From NCBI GenBank assembly GCA_002702725.1, contig PABE01000009.1, positions 1 to 57,723 on the forward strand: a stretch of 57,723 nt of DNA, read 5' to 3'. Shown in pieces: positions 50,591-57,723 of this stretch. Every line of letters starts with the position of its first letter. Position 1 is the stretch's first letter. A program made the translations under genes and the position numbers. The stretch is from Porticoccaceae bacterium (GTDB lineage Bacteria > Pseudomonadota > Gammaproteobacteria > Pseudomonadales > Porticoccaceae). Under the pieces are notes generated by a model. It saw only the letters and a list, made by a program, of their open reading frames with translations, was not told where the DNA came from and did not search any database.

Positions 50591-51790
50591 ATGATGAAAA
50601 TAGTGACTCCGAAACCGCTGTTCCTTCTGCCACTGCTGCTGTTATTCCTGTTGTCCGGCTGCGGTGACGGTGACCAGATGGCTCAGGCGCCGGACGACAG
50701 TATCAAATTGATGTTCATTGGCCAGATAACGGATACCGCAAACGCCACACCCCTGCCGGAGGCCGCCGATGGTGTGCGTGCGGCGGTGGCGGCGATTAAC
50801 GCCGGGGGCGGTCTCAACGGCAGGCCGCTGACCCTCGAAATCTGCGATGACAGGGCCGATGCCAACGAGGCAACCAAATGTGCCCGCCGCGCTGCCCGCG
50901 AAGGGATTGTGGCCACGGTGGGTAACTCGTCCAACTTTGGCAACGTCATTCTGCCGGTGCTGGAACAGGCGGGCATTGCCAGCATCGGTCACAACCCGAT
51001 TTCCCCCCAGGATTTTTCCAGTCCCGTGGCTTTCCCCCTTCAGGGCGGTTCGCCCGGTATGGTGGCTGGCGCCGCCAACATGTTGGCGGATCAGGGTGCC
51101 AGTCGAATCCGTATCGCCGCCGTTGACAGCCCGGCGGGTGCGTCCAGTGAGGCCTTCGCCAAAGCGGGCCTTGTCGGGACCGATAGTGAATTTGCCGGTA
51201 TTACCCTGGTGCCCATTGGTGCCCCCGACTACGCCATCTACGCCCAATCCATTTTCCAGGACAGTGACGGCGTGCTCATCGGCATGAACGCCGACCAGGC
51301 TGCCCGCATGATCACAGCGCTGCGCCAGGCGGACCCCGACAAGCCCATTGCCGTGACCATGGCGGCACTGCCCCCGGCCACTATCGAGCAATTGGGGCAG
51401 GCCGCGGAGGGAATTCTCGTCTCGACCCCTTTCAGGCCCATTACCGCCGGCGGTGAAACCATCGAAAAATTCCTTGCCGGGATGGCAAAGACCGCGCCCA
51501 ATGCCCGGATCAACGGCTTTTCCCTGCAGGGTTGGCTGGCGGTTCAGACCTTCTCCAGGGCCATGGAATCCCTGCCGGTTGAACAAATCAGCGCGCAATC
51601 GGTTCTAACGCGCATGAACAGCCTGAATCAGTTGTCGGTTGGCGATGCCCTGGCGCCCCTCACCACCACCGACGAATACAAACCGCCCTTTAACCGGCTG
51701 TTCAACCGCAAGGTGTTGTTCGGTGTGGTCAGAAACGGCGAAATTCGGCTGGTGGATGAAGACTGGCACCAGGTCAGCCTGGTCCATTGA
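50591..51790 (+). CDS. LivK/LivJ-type substrate-binding lipoprotein
   Basis: Type I periplasmic binding protein of 399 aa. The leader ends LLLLFLLSGCGDGD, a clear lipobox (LSGC), so the mature protein should be a lipoprotein rather than a free periplasmic protein, which is unusual for Gram-negative Liv systems. The Peripla_BP_6 fold shows in AADGVRAAVAAINAGGGLNGRPLTLEICDDRADANEATKCARRAAREG and VATVGNSSNFGNVILPVLEQAG. Two ATG codons (50591, 50594) share the AGAGGAA site. The ligand is unknown. It completes the transporter with the two preceding genes. Confidence 0.88.
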   Translation: MMKIVTPKPLFLLPLLLLFLLSGCGDGDQMAQAPDDSIKLMFIGQITDTANATPLPEAADGVRAAVAAINAGGGLNGRPLTLEICDDRADANEATKCARRAAREGIVATVGNSSNFGNVILPVLEQAGIASIGHNPISPQDFSSPVAFPLQGGSPGMVAGAANMLADQGASRIRIAAVDSPAGASSEAFAKAGLVGTDSEFAGITLVPIGAPDYAIYAQSIFQDSDGVLIGMNADQAARMITALRQADPDKPIAVTMAALPPATIEQLGQAAEGILVSTPFRPITAGGETIEKFLAGMAKTAPNARINGFSLQGWLAVQTFSRAMESLPVEQISAQSVLTRMNSLNQLSVGDALAPLTTTDEYKPPFNRLFNRKVLFGVVRNGEIRLVDEDWHQVSLVH

Positions 51791-51893
51791 GTTTCGGTTG
51801 TGACACGAGGGTCATGGGACGGAGCCCGCTGAAAGAAACTCCAATGCTACCGGCTGCGGTCGGAGGCGCAGCTGTCAACAAGAGGATAACGAC

Positions 51894-52790
51894 ATGAAAA
51901 TTGGCTTGAGCCGTCCCTTCGGGGATCCGGGGTTCCCCACCCCCGATATTGATATGGCCATCGTCGCCCAGATTGCCGAGGAGTGTGGCTTTGACTGGCT
52001 GACCTACGGCCACCACACCGTCCGGCCCCTGGACGAACCCGTCAAGCCGCCCCATTTTGGCGTGCCCTATTATCAGGACCCGCTGATTGGCGCCGCCCGG
52101 GCCCTGGCGCTCACCGAGACCATCGAAATCTCCACCGGCGTGTTGATCATGCCCATGCAGCACCCGGTGAATGTCGCCAAACAGGTGGCGACCCTGGACT
52201 GTTACAGCGGCGGCGGCCGCTTCGCCCTGGGGTTGGGTACCGGTGGCGCCAGTCGGCTGGAAATTGAAGTGACCGGGGGGCCGGGCCGGTTTGATCGGCG
52301 CTGGGCCTACACCATGGAAAGTATCCAGGTCATGAAAGGCCTGTGGACCGAAGACCGCTTTGAGTTCAAAGGAGAATTTTTCGATATCCCGCCGGTGTGC
52401 ATGGCGCCGCGGCCGGCGACCACCCCGCATACCCCTATCTGGCTCGGCGGCTATACCGATGGCCTGCTGAAACGGGTCGCGGAGCACTGTGAAGGCTGGG
52501 TTCCCGCCTACGTGGGGCTGGAGCTGTTCCCATTCCTGGGTATCGATATGTCCGGCCCGGAACATGTGCAGTACGGCCGGGCCAAACTGCACGAACTGGC
52601 CGATGCCGCCGGGCGCGACGTCGAACGCTTTGACGTGGGCGTTATCCTGAGCGCCGACTCCGATCCCGACTGTGTTCGCCATTATGAGGACGCCGGCGCT
52701 GATCGCTGTGCCTATTCACTGCCCGAGATCACGTCAGTCGACGAGGCCCGAAGGGCCATCGAAGATATCGCCGGCAAGCTCAAGTTGTAA
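51894..52790 (+). CDS. Luciferase-like monooxygenase (LLM) family oxidoreductase 1
   Basis: TIM-barrel flavin (FMN or F420) dependent oxidoreductase of 298 aa. Family features: MKIGLSRPFGDPGF start, IAEECGFDWLTYGHHTV, TIEISTGVLIMPMQHPVNVAKQVATLDCYSGGGRFALGLGTGG, the YTMESIQVMKGLWTEDRFEFKGEFFDI strand, and TPHTPIWLGGYTDGLLKRVAEHCEGWVP. It is the first of three LLM genes after the Liv transporter, so it may oxidise the imported compound or a metabolite (inference). Cofactor and substrate cannot be told from sequence. Confidence 0.87.
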   Translation: MKIGLSRPFGDPGFPTPDIDMAIVAQIAEECGFDWLTYGHHTVRPLDEPVKPPHFGVPYYQDPLIGAARALALTETIEISTGVLIMPMQHPVNVAKQVATLDCYSGGGRFALGLGTGGASRLEIEVTGGPGRFDRRWAYTMESIQVMKGLWTEDRFEFKGEFFDIPPVCMAPRPATTPHTPIWLGGYTDGLLKRVAEHCEGWVPAYVGLELFPFLGIDMSGPEHVQYGRAKLHELADAAGRDVERFDVGVILSADSDPDCVRHYEDAGADRCAYSLPEITSVDEARRAIEDIAGKLKL

Positions 52791-53046
52791 CCGGGGAGGC
52801 ACGGCCTGGCCGTGCCTATACCTCTCCTTCTACTCGCTCCTGTTGTCTTGCCAACCCCGGGCTATGGTCTGGGCGGGCTATGGTGACAGGCGGGAGTCCG
52901 CCACGGGGTTACCCGGAGTTTGCCCAATCCACTGTCTTATTGGAGTTGGCTTTAACCGCTCGCTGTGGATTGTGCGGTGCCAGCGGGCACGGATGCTGTT
53001 ACTGTGCTGATTCAAATAATAAGGAACGGTATTGTCGGAGACAGTC

Positions 53047-54396
53047 ATGGCCATATCCAACCCGGAAGAGCAGCGTCTGGCGGCTTTTATTGAGTCGTGT
53101 GTGGGGGGCACCGTCGTGTCCCTCAATCGCCAGCCCCGGTGGCGCAAATGCTGGTACGCCACCGTCGAGCGCAACGGCGAGACCTTGCCCCTCTACATTC
53201 GTGGTGACAAGCAACTGGACGCGGAACCCTACCCGGGGCTCAAGCGGGAGAACGATATTCTGGTGCGCCTGGCCCAGGGCGGCTTGCCGGTGCCCCACGT
53301 CTATGGTTTTTGCCCGGACCCGGAGGGCATCGTCATGGATCGCATGGAGGGTGAACGGGACATGGCCCTGCTTGCCAGCGACAACGACCGGCGTCGGGTG
53401 GCGCTGCACTACACCGAGATCATGGCGCAGATGCATGCCTTGGCTATCGAGCCCTTCGTCGACATGGGGATTCGTTTGCCAGAAACCCCTGCCGATACCT
53501 ACCTTGCCTATCTCGACGCCAACCAGCCCCTGTACGATCGCACCAAGCGGGCACCGGAGCCCCTGATTGAATTCGGACTTCAGTGGCTGCGGCGCAACGT
53601 GCCCGACCGGGCGCCCCGCCCCGCCGTGATTCACGGAGATGCCGGCCAATTCCTGTGCCGGGACGGCGAGCTGACCTGCATCTACGATTTTGAGGCGGCC
53701 CATATAGGTGATCCGCTGGCGGATCTTGCCGCCCTGCGGGTGCGGGACCCCACCGAGCCCCTGGGCATTCCCGTCTCTGAAATGATCCGCCACTACCAGA
53801 AAATTACCGGTGAGCCGGTGGATGCCTACGCCCTCAGTTTTCACACCGCCAGCTTTATGATGACCGCCGTAATGTCCCTGGCCGGGCCCCTCCGGGATCC
53901 TTCAACGCCGCTGCACGGTGAATACCTGGTCTGGGATCTCACCTGCCGCCGGGCCTTTATCTGGGCCATGGCGGAGTGCCTGGGGATGACGGTGGAGCGC
54001 TGCACACCACCGGCGGCCAGGCCCACCCGCCAGGGACGAACCGTGGGTGTGCTCGCCCAGACCATGGAGCGAATGGCGCCCGCCGGTGATACAGACATTG
54101 CAGCCCGTGACTCGGCCCTGATGCTGTGCGGATGGCTTGCACAAAACGATGCCCTGGGCCACACGCTTCGCGAACAGGAGTTGCACCGCGCGGCGGAGAT
54201 TCTAGGAACCGTGCCCGCTGATCTCGACGATCTGGACCGCCGGATGGAGGCGTATGTCCTCGAGGCGGGCCCTGAGCAGGATCAGCACTTGTTTGAATTC
54301 TTTGCCTGGCAGGTGGAAAGCCAGGTCATGATTGCCGCCAACCTGGAAGAGCGTCTGGAGGGCAACGCCCTGAAAGCCGTTGACCTGGCCGGTTAG
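53047..54396 (+). CDS. Aminoglycoside phosphotransferase-fold kinase-like protein with extra C-terminal domain
   Basis: Protein of 449 aa. The N-terminal two-thirds has the APH/choline-kinase-like fold: PYPGLKRENDILVRLAQGGLPVPHVYGFC, catalytic loop AVIHGDAGQFLC near 203 and metal Asp in CIYDFEAAHIGDPLADLAAL. The catalytic loop has Leu where the HGDxxxxN Asn is expected, so activity is uncertain. A C-terminal helical part of about 120 residues is of unknown function. ATG 53047 with GGAGA upstream is chosen; TTG 53032 is also possible. Such proteins occur with acyl-CoA and LLM genes in catabolic clusters; real aminoglycoside resistance is unlikely. Confidence 0.8.
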   Translation: MAISNPEEQRLAAFIESCVGGTVVSLNRQPRWRKCWYATVERNGETLPLYIRGDKQLDAEPYPGLKRENDILVRLAQGGLPVPHVYGFCPDPEGIVMDRMEGERDMALLASDNDRRRVALHYTEIMAQMHALAIEPFVDMGIRLPETPADTYLAYLDANQPLYDRTKRAPEPLIEFGLQWLRRNVPDRAPRPAVIHGDAGQFLCRDGELTCIYDFEAAHIGDPLADLAALRVRDPTEPLGIPVSEMIRHYQKITGEPVDAYALSFHTASFMMTAVMSLAGPLRDPSTPLHGEYLVWDLTCRRAFIWAMAECLGMTVERCTPPAARPTRQGRTVGVLAQTMERMAPAGDTDIAARDSALMLCGWLAQNDALGHTLREQELHRAAEILGTVPADLDDLDRRMEAYVLEAGPEQDQHLFEFFAWQVESQVMIAANLEERLEGNALKAVDLAG

Positions 54397-54429
54397 CCGG
54401 CCAGCGGCAATGGTGCAGAGGAAAATCCT

Positions 54430-55440
54430 ATGGAGTTCTGGGAACAACTACCGATCCTGCCCGCCGACGAACTGAAAACGTGGATCGGCGAGCTGGGAAA
54501 GACACGGGTTCAAGGGGTGTTCGCGCCCCAGACCTTCGGCACGCCGTTCTCGCTCCTGTCTTCGGTGGCAACGGTCAGCGACCGATTGAAATTGGGGGCG
54601 GGCATTGCCCTGGCATTCGTTCGCAGCCCACTGGAAACGGCCTGCAGCGCCCTTGAGGTGGACAAGCTATCCGAGGGGCGGCTGCTTCTGGGGCTGGGTT
54701 CCGGTGCCCGCGACCATATTGAAAAGCGCTATGGCAGCCACTTCGGCAAACCCATCGGTCATATGCGCGAACTGGTGACGCTTGTTAAAGCCATTATTCG
54801 CGACGCCCATACCGGCGAGCTGGGCAAATTCGAGGGCGATTATTATCAACTCGACCTGACGGGTTTTCGTATTCTCTTCGAACCGGCGCGTCGTGAGATT
54901 CCCATCTACCTGCCGGGTATTTTCGAACAATCCTGCGCGCTCGCCGGGGAGGTGGCGGCAGGGCTGCTCGGCCACCCGCTTTGGACCGAACACTGGACCC
55001 GGCAGGTGGTGATGCCGGCGGTGGAAAAAGGCCTGGCGAAATCAGGGCGAGAGCGGGGGCAATTTTCCGTGACCATCAGTCCGTTTGTGATGATCAACGA
55101 TAACCACGACCAGGCGATCGAGGATGCGCGGGCCACGGTGGCGTTTTATTCCCAGACCCCCGCCTATAACCGCTATTTTGACGAGCTGGGTTTTGACGGC
55201 AATGCCCGCGCCATTCAGGCGGCCTCGGCGAAGGGTGATTTTCAGGCCATGGTGGCCAATTGCCCGGACGCCATGGTCGATGAAATCGTCGTGATTGGCC
55301 GCGACATTGAAGTGAAGAAAAAACTAGACGCCCGCGCCACCATTGCCAGTTGTTGCAATCCCAAGGTCGCCCATGTCGGCCTTGAGCCGCGGAAGCTCGA
55401 CGATTACCGACGAAACATCGAACGTCTTTTTTACCACTGA
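54430..55440 (+). CDS. Luciferase-like monooxygenase family oxidoreductase 2
   Basis: LLM-family TIM-barrel protein of 336 aa. WIGELGKTRVQGVFAPQTFGTPFSLLSSVATVSDRLKLGAGIALAFVRSPLETACSALEVDKLSEGRLLLGLGSGARDHIEKRYG is the family pattern, with the cofactor loop at GLGSGARDHIEKRYG. The later part includes IPIYLPGIFEQSCALAGEVAAGLLGHPLWTEHW. It begins 33 bp after the kinase-like gene with GAGGAAAAT as ribosome site. It is probably a reductase or monooxygenase acting in the same pathway as its neighbours. Confidence 0.85.
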   Translation: MEFWEQLPILPADELKTWIGELGKTRVQGVFAPQTFGTPFSLLSSVATVSDRLKLGAGIALAFVRSPLETACSALEVDKLSEGRLLLGLGSGARDHIEKRYGSHFGKPIGHMRELVTLVKAIIRDAHTGELGKFEGDYYQLDLTGFRILFEPARREIPIYLPGIFEQSCALAGEVAAGLLGHPLWTEHWTRQVVMPAVEKGLAKSGRERGQFSVTISPFVMINDNHDQAIEDARATVAFYSQTPAYNRYFDELGFDGNARAIQAASAKGDFQAMVANCPDAMVDEIVVIGRDIEVKKKLDARATIASCCNPKVAHVGLEPRKLDDYRRNIERLFYH

Positions 55441-55499
55441 GGCGGAGCCAACCGACCGCCGACATACCACTAACCCGGATACCAGCGAGAAAACCTGCC

Positions 55500-56411
55500 A
55501 TGAAAATCTGTGTTGCTGTACCCCACGCCCTGGAAATTCGCGCCATGTCCCAACCCTGGGAAAAAGACCTGGATGGCGCGGCGGTCATTGAAGCCATGGT
55601 GCTCGCCGATTCATTGGGCTATTACAAATGCCTGATGGGTGAGCATTTTGTGATCCCCCGGTCCCATATTGAGGCGAGCGGCGATTTCTGGCACCAGGGC
55701 ACGGTGGCCCTGAGCGCCATCGCCGGGGCCACCAAGACCATCGGCCTGCAATCATCCATTACGATTCTGCCCCTGCAGCACCCGGTTGTTCACGCCAAGG
55801 CATGGGGAACCCTGGACTGGATCAGCGGCGGTCGGGCAACGCCGGTGTTCGCGGTCGGCTGGCTCAAGGAGGAGTTCGACATGATGAACGTGCCCTTCCA
55901 CAAGCGGGGCAAGCTGGCGGACGAGTATATGGCGGCCATTCACTCGCTTTGGCACGACGACGTTGCGTCGTTTTCCGGTGAATTTGTCAATTTCAGCGAT
56001 GCGGCCTTTGCCCCCAAGCCGAATAATATGCCGGTCTGGTTCGGCGGTGATGCGGCACCCGCCCTGGGGCGGATTGCCAAGTGGGGTGACGGCTGGATTC
56101 CGTTTCTGACACCGCCGGAAAAATTTCCCGAAGCCCTGGATTTTATCCGCTCCCACAAGGACTACCGGGGTCAGAAACTGGATATGTTTTTCGCCATAGA
56201 GCAAATGCGCCTCGGGGAAAACCATCAGGAAAAGGAAGGTGCCATCGACATCGATCCGTGGAATGTCCAACAGATCGTCGACCTCTGTGGTCAGCTCACG
56301 GAACTGGGGGTTACCGAAACCATTGTCCCGCTACCCGAGCTGGAAGGCTTTGAAGCGTATAAGGATCGCCTGCGCTGGGTCGCGGAGGAAATCATGCCGC
56401 TGGTGGCGTGA
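55500..56411 (+). CDS. Luciferase-like monooxygenase family oxidoreductase 3
   Basis: LLM-family protein of 303 aa: LGYYKCLMGEHFVIPRSH, TIGLQSSITILPLQHPVVHAKAWGTLDWISGGRATPVFAVGWLKEEFDMMNVPFHKRGKLADEYM, and MPVWFGGDAAPALGRIAKWGDGWIPFLTPPEKF. It is closest in layout to the first LLM gene (TILPLQHPV resembles LIMPMQHPV there), suggesting that these two are paralogues. It is followed 86 bp later by the esterase gene. Substrate unknown. Confidence 0.87.
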   Translation: MKICVAVPHALEIRAMSQPWEKDLDGAAVIEAMVLADSLGYYKCLMGEHFVIPRSHIEASGDFWHQGTVALSAIAGATKTIGLQSSITILPLQHPVVHAKAWGTLDWISGGRATPVFAVGWLKEEFDMMNVPFHKRGKLADEYMAAIHSLWHDDVASFSGEFVNFSDAAFAPKPNNMPVWFGGDAAPALGRIAKWGDGWIPFLTPPEKFPEALDFIRSHKDYRGQKLDMFFAIEQMRLGENHQEKEGAIDIDPWNVQQIVDLCGQLTELGVTETIVPLPELEGFEAYKDRLRWVAEEIMPLVA

Positions 56412-56497
56412 CAGCGGTAACCCGCAATGAAAATTGAGGGTGCGTCGTCCGGCGCGGCCACATCCGTGATAAACCCTTCCGATAAAGAGGGAATGGC

Positions 56498-57723
56498 ATG
56501 AAAAAGTTTCGCTATCTTACTGTCGCACTTTTCGTCGGTATTTCCAGTCTGCTGGCCGCAGGGGCGGCGTTTTCCGCCGTGGAAAAGCCCAGGGTCGAGA
56601 CCGTATCCGGTACCCTTGAGGGGCAGTCGTCCAGGGGTGTTTTTTCCTTCCTAGGTATTCCCTACGGGGCGGACACCGGGGGTAAAAACCGGTTCCTGCC
56701 GCCACAGCCACCCGCGACCTGGAGCGGTGTTCGCCGCGCCGATCAATTTGGTCCGCAGTGCGCACACCGGCAGCCCCCCATGCAGGGCGACATCACAAAG
56801 GTGCTGATCTATTCTGATTTACCCCACTCTGAGGACTGCCTGACCCTGAATGTCTGGACGCCCGCGGTAAACGATGGCGGCAAGCGACCGGTGATGGTGT
56901 ACTTTCACGGCGGTGGATTTTTCATGGGCAGCAGTGCCGACCGCTATTACGAGGGCAGCAACCTGTCCCGCGACAACGACGTGGTCGTGGTGACCCTGAA
57001 CCATCGGTTGTCTGTGTTTGGCTACCTGCAGCCCGGTGCCGACGCCGGCCCGGAATACGCGAACGCAGGGGCTGCGGGAATGCTCGATCTTGTCCAGGGG
57101 CTGGAATGGGTGCGGGATAATATTGCCCGCTTCGGTGGCGATCCGGACAATGTCACCATCTTCGGCCAGTCCGGTGGCGGTATCAAGGTCGCCGCCATTA
57201 TGACGATGCCCGTGGCAAAGGGGCTTTATCACAAGGCGATCATGCAGAGCGGGCCCGGCCGCTATCTGAATACGCCGGAGCAGGCGGCTGAACTTGCCGG
57301 GGCTGTTTTTAACCGGCTTGGCGTCAGTGGCGATGACATTGCCGCATTGCAAGCCGTGCCGGCGGAAACATTGCTCGATGCCGCCGATGGCGGTATGAGG
57401 CTGCTGCCGGTTATGGGCAACAGTGCGATCCCCGATCATCCTTTTGCCGACAGCGCGCCGGCACAATCCGCCCATGTGCCACTGTTGATTGGTGGTATGA
57501 AGGACGAGGCAACGAGCAGTTTATTGTCGGATCCCGAATGGCGCGGTATGGATGACGCAGCCCTGAAACAGCGGGTGGTGAATTTAGTGGGAGCCGAGGA
57601 CGCGGACAGGGTCATCGCCATGTACCGGCAGGCCCGTCCGCAGGACGAGCCGATGTTCCTGTGGGCCAGCATCCGCACCGATTCGGGCTTTTTCGGCGAA
57701 AACTTTACCGTTGCCAATCTTAA
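56498..57723 (+). CDS. Type B carboxylesterase, 3' end beyond the window
   Basis: Secreted alpha/beta-hydrolase; the frame from ATG 56498 is open to the last base (408 codons plus two bases), so the C-terminus is missing. A signal peptide covers about 1-27 (MKKFRYLTVALFVGISSLLAAG). Family motifs: FSFLGIPYGA, SEDCLTLNVWTP, oxyanion hole VMVYFHGGGFFMGS, nucleophile Ser in TIFGQSGGGIKVAA near 230 and a candidate acid in IGGMKDEATSSL near 330; the catalytic His lies beyond the window. GAGGG precedes the start. It should hydrolyse an ester outside the cytoplasm, perhaps freeing the compound imported by the Liv system (inference). Confidence 0.88.
   Translation, partial: MKKFRYLTVALFVGISSLLAAGAAFSAVEKPRVETVSGTLEGQSSRGVFSFLGIPYGADTGGKNRFLPPQPPATWSGVRRADQFGPQCAHRQPPMQGDITKVLIYSDLPHSEDCLTLNVWTPAVNDGGKRPVMVYFHGGGFFMGSSADRYYEGSNLSRDNDVVVVTLNHRLSVFGYLQPGADAGPEYANAGAAGMLDLVQGLEWVRDNIARFGGDPDNVTIFGQSGGGIKVAAIMTMPVAKGLYHKAIMQSGPGRYLNTPEQAAELAGAVFNRLGVSGDDIAALQAVPAETLLDAADGGMRLLPVMGNSAIPDHPFADSAPAQSAHVPLLIGGMKDEATSSLLSDPEWRGMDDAALKQRVVNLVGAEDADRVIAMYRQARPQDEPMFLWASIRTDSGFFGENFTVANL

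Overview
This 57.7 kb window is chromosomal DNA of a gammaproteobacterium, most likely a marine, Pseudomonas/Cellvibrionales-like aerobe. The reasons are the gene order zur-znuCB / znuA / thrB / polA / engB / cytochrome c4 / dsbA, which also occurs in Pseudomonas, a FabY-type ketoacyl synthase, the carboxyspermidine route to spermidine, and a set of luciferase-like monooxygenase genes. The taxonomic call is inference: there is no rRNA here. GC content is fairly high, so many long antisense reading frames are shadows.

Region 1 (1-16 kb) is conserved housekeeping. It holds a cytochrome c oxidase assembly operon (SURF1, an SCO-like membrane protein, ctaA, ctaB, SCO1/SenC), a zinc uptake locus (znuB-znuC-zur facing znuA), thrB, polA, engB, cytochrome c4, dsbA, tRNA-Thr(CGT) and serC-serA. 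Between polA and engB, where E. coli has Spot 42 and Pseudomonas has ErsA, I see two tandem units. Each has a sigma-E-like promoter (GAACTT...TCTAA / TCTCA) and ends in an intrinsic terminator. They are two candidate small RNAs made by an old duplication, and are the most interesting noncoding finding.

Region 2 (16-36 kb) starts with a three-gene operon: TonB-dependent receptor, periplasmic binding protein of the PF04392 type, and BarA-like hybrid kinase. This looks like a ligand-uptake-to-signalling module. pdxH follows, then an intact IS110-family (IS1111-like) insertion sequence with visible subterminal inverted repeats, structured noncoding ends and a hairpin that could hide the transposase start. 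After it come a small membrane protein, a GlxA-type AraC regulator, fabY, speA and a carboxy(nor)spermidine dehydrogenase, then MgtC, a large lytic transglycosylase, an AI-2E-family permease and a glutathione S-transferase. speA and the dehydrogenase work with nspC at 43.6 kb to make spermidine.

Region 3 (36-47 kb) is rich in signalling genes: a CbiM-like permease with an in-frame stop near its 5' end, a LytS-type 5TM / multi-PAS / GGDEF / EAL protein, a MASE1-CHASE-PAS protein without an output domain, a membrane-tethered dual-specificity phosphatase, and nspC. Next comes an odd hybrid ORF in which a sigma factor region 2 is joined in frame to a tail homologous to the following Tat-exported, two-domain NTF2/SnoaL-like protein.

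Region 4 (47-57.7 kb) looks like an uptake-and-catabolism cluster for an unidentified compound. It encodes a single polypeptide fusing LivH, LivM and LivG, a LivF, a lipoprotein LivK-type binding protein, three luciferase-like monooxygenases, an aminoglycoside-phosphotransferase-fold kinase and a type B carboxylesterase that runs off the window end. No CRISPR array, rRNA operon, prophage or integrase was seen.
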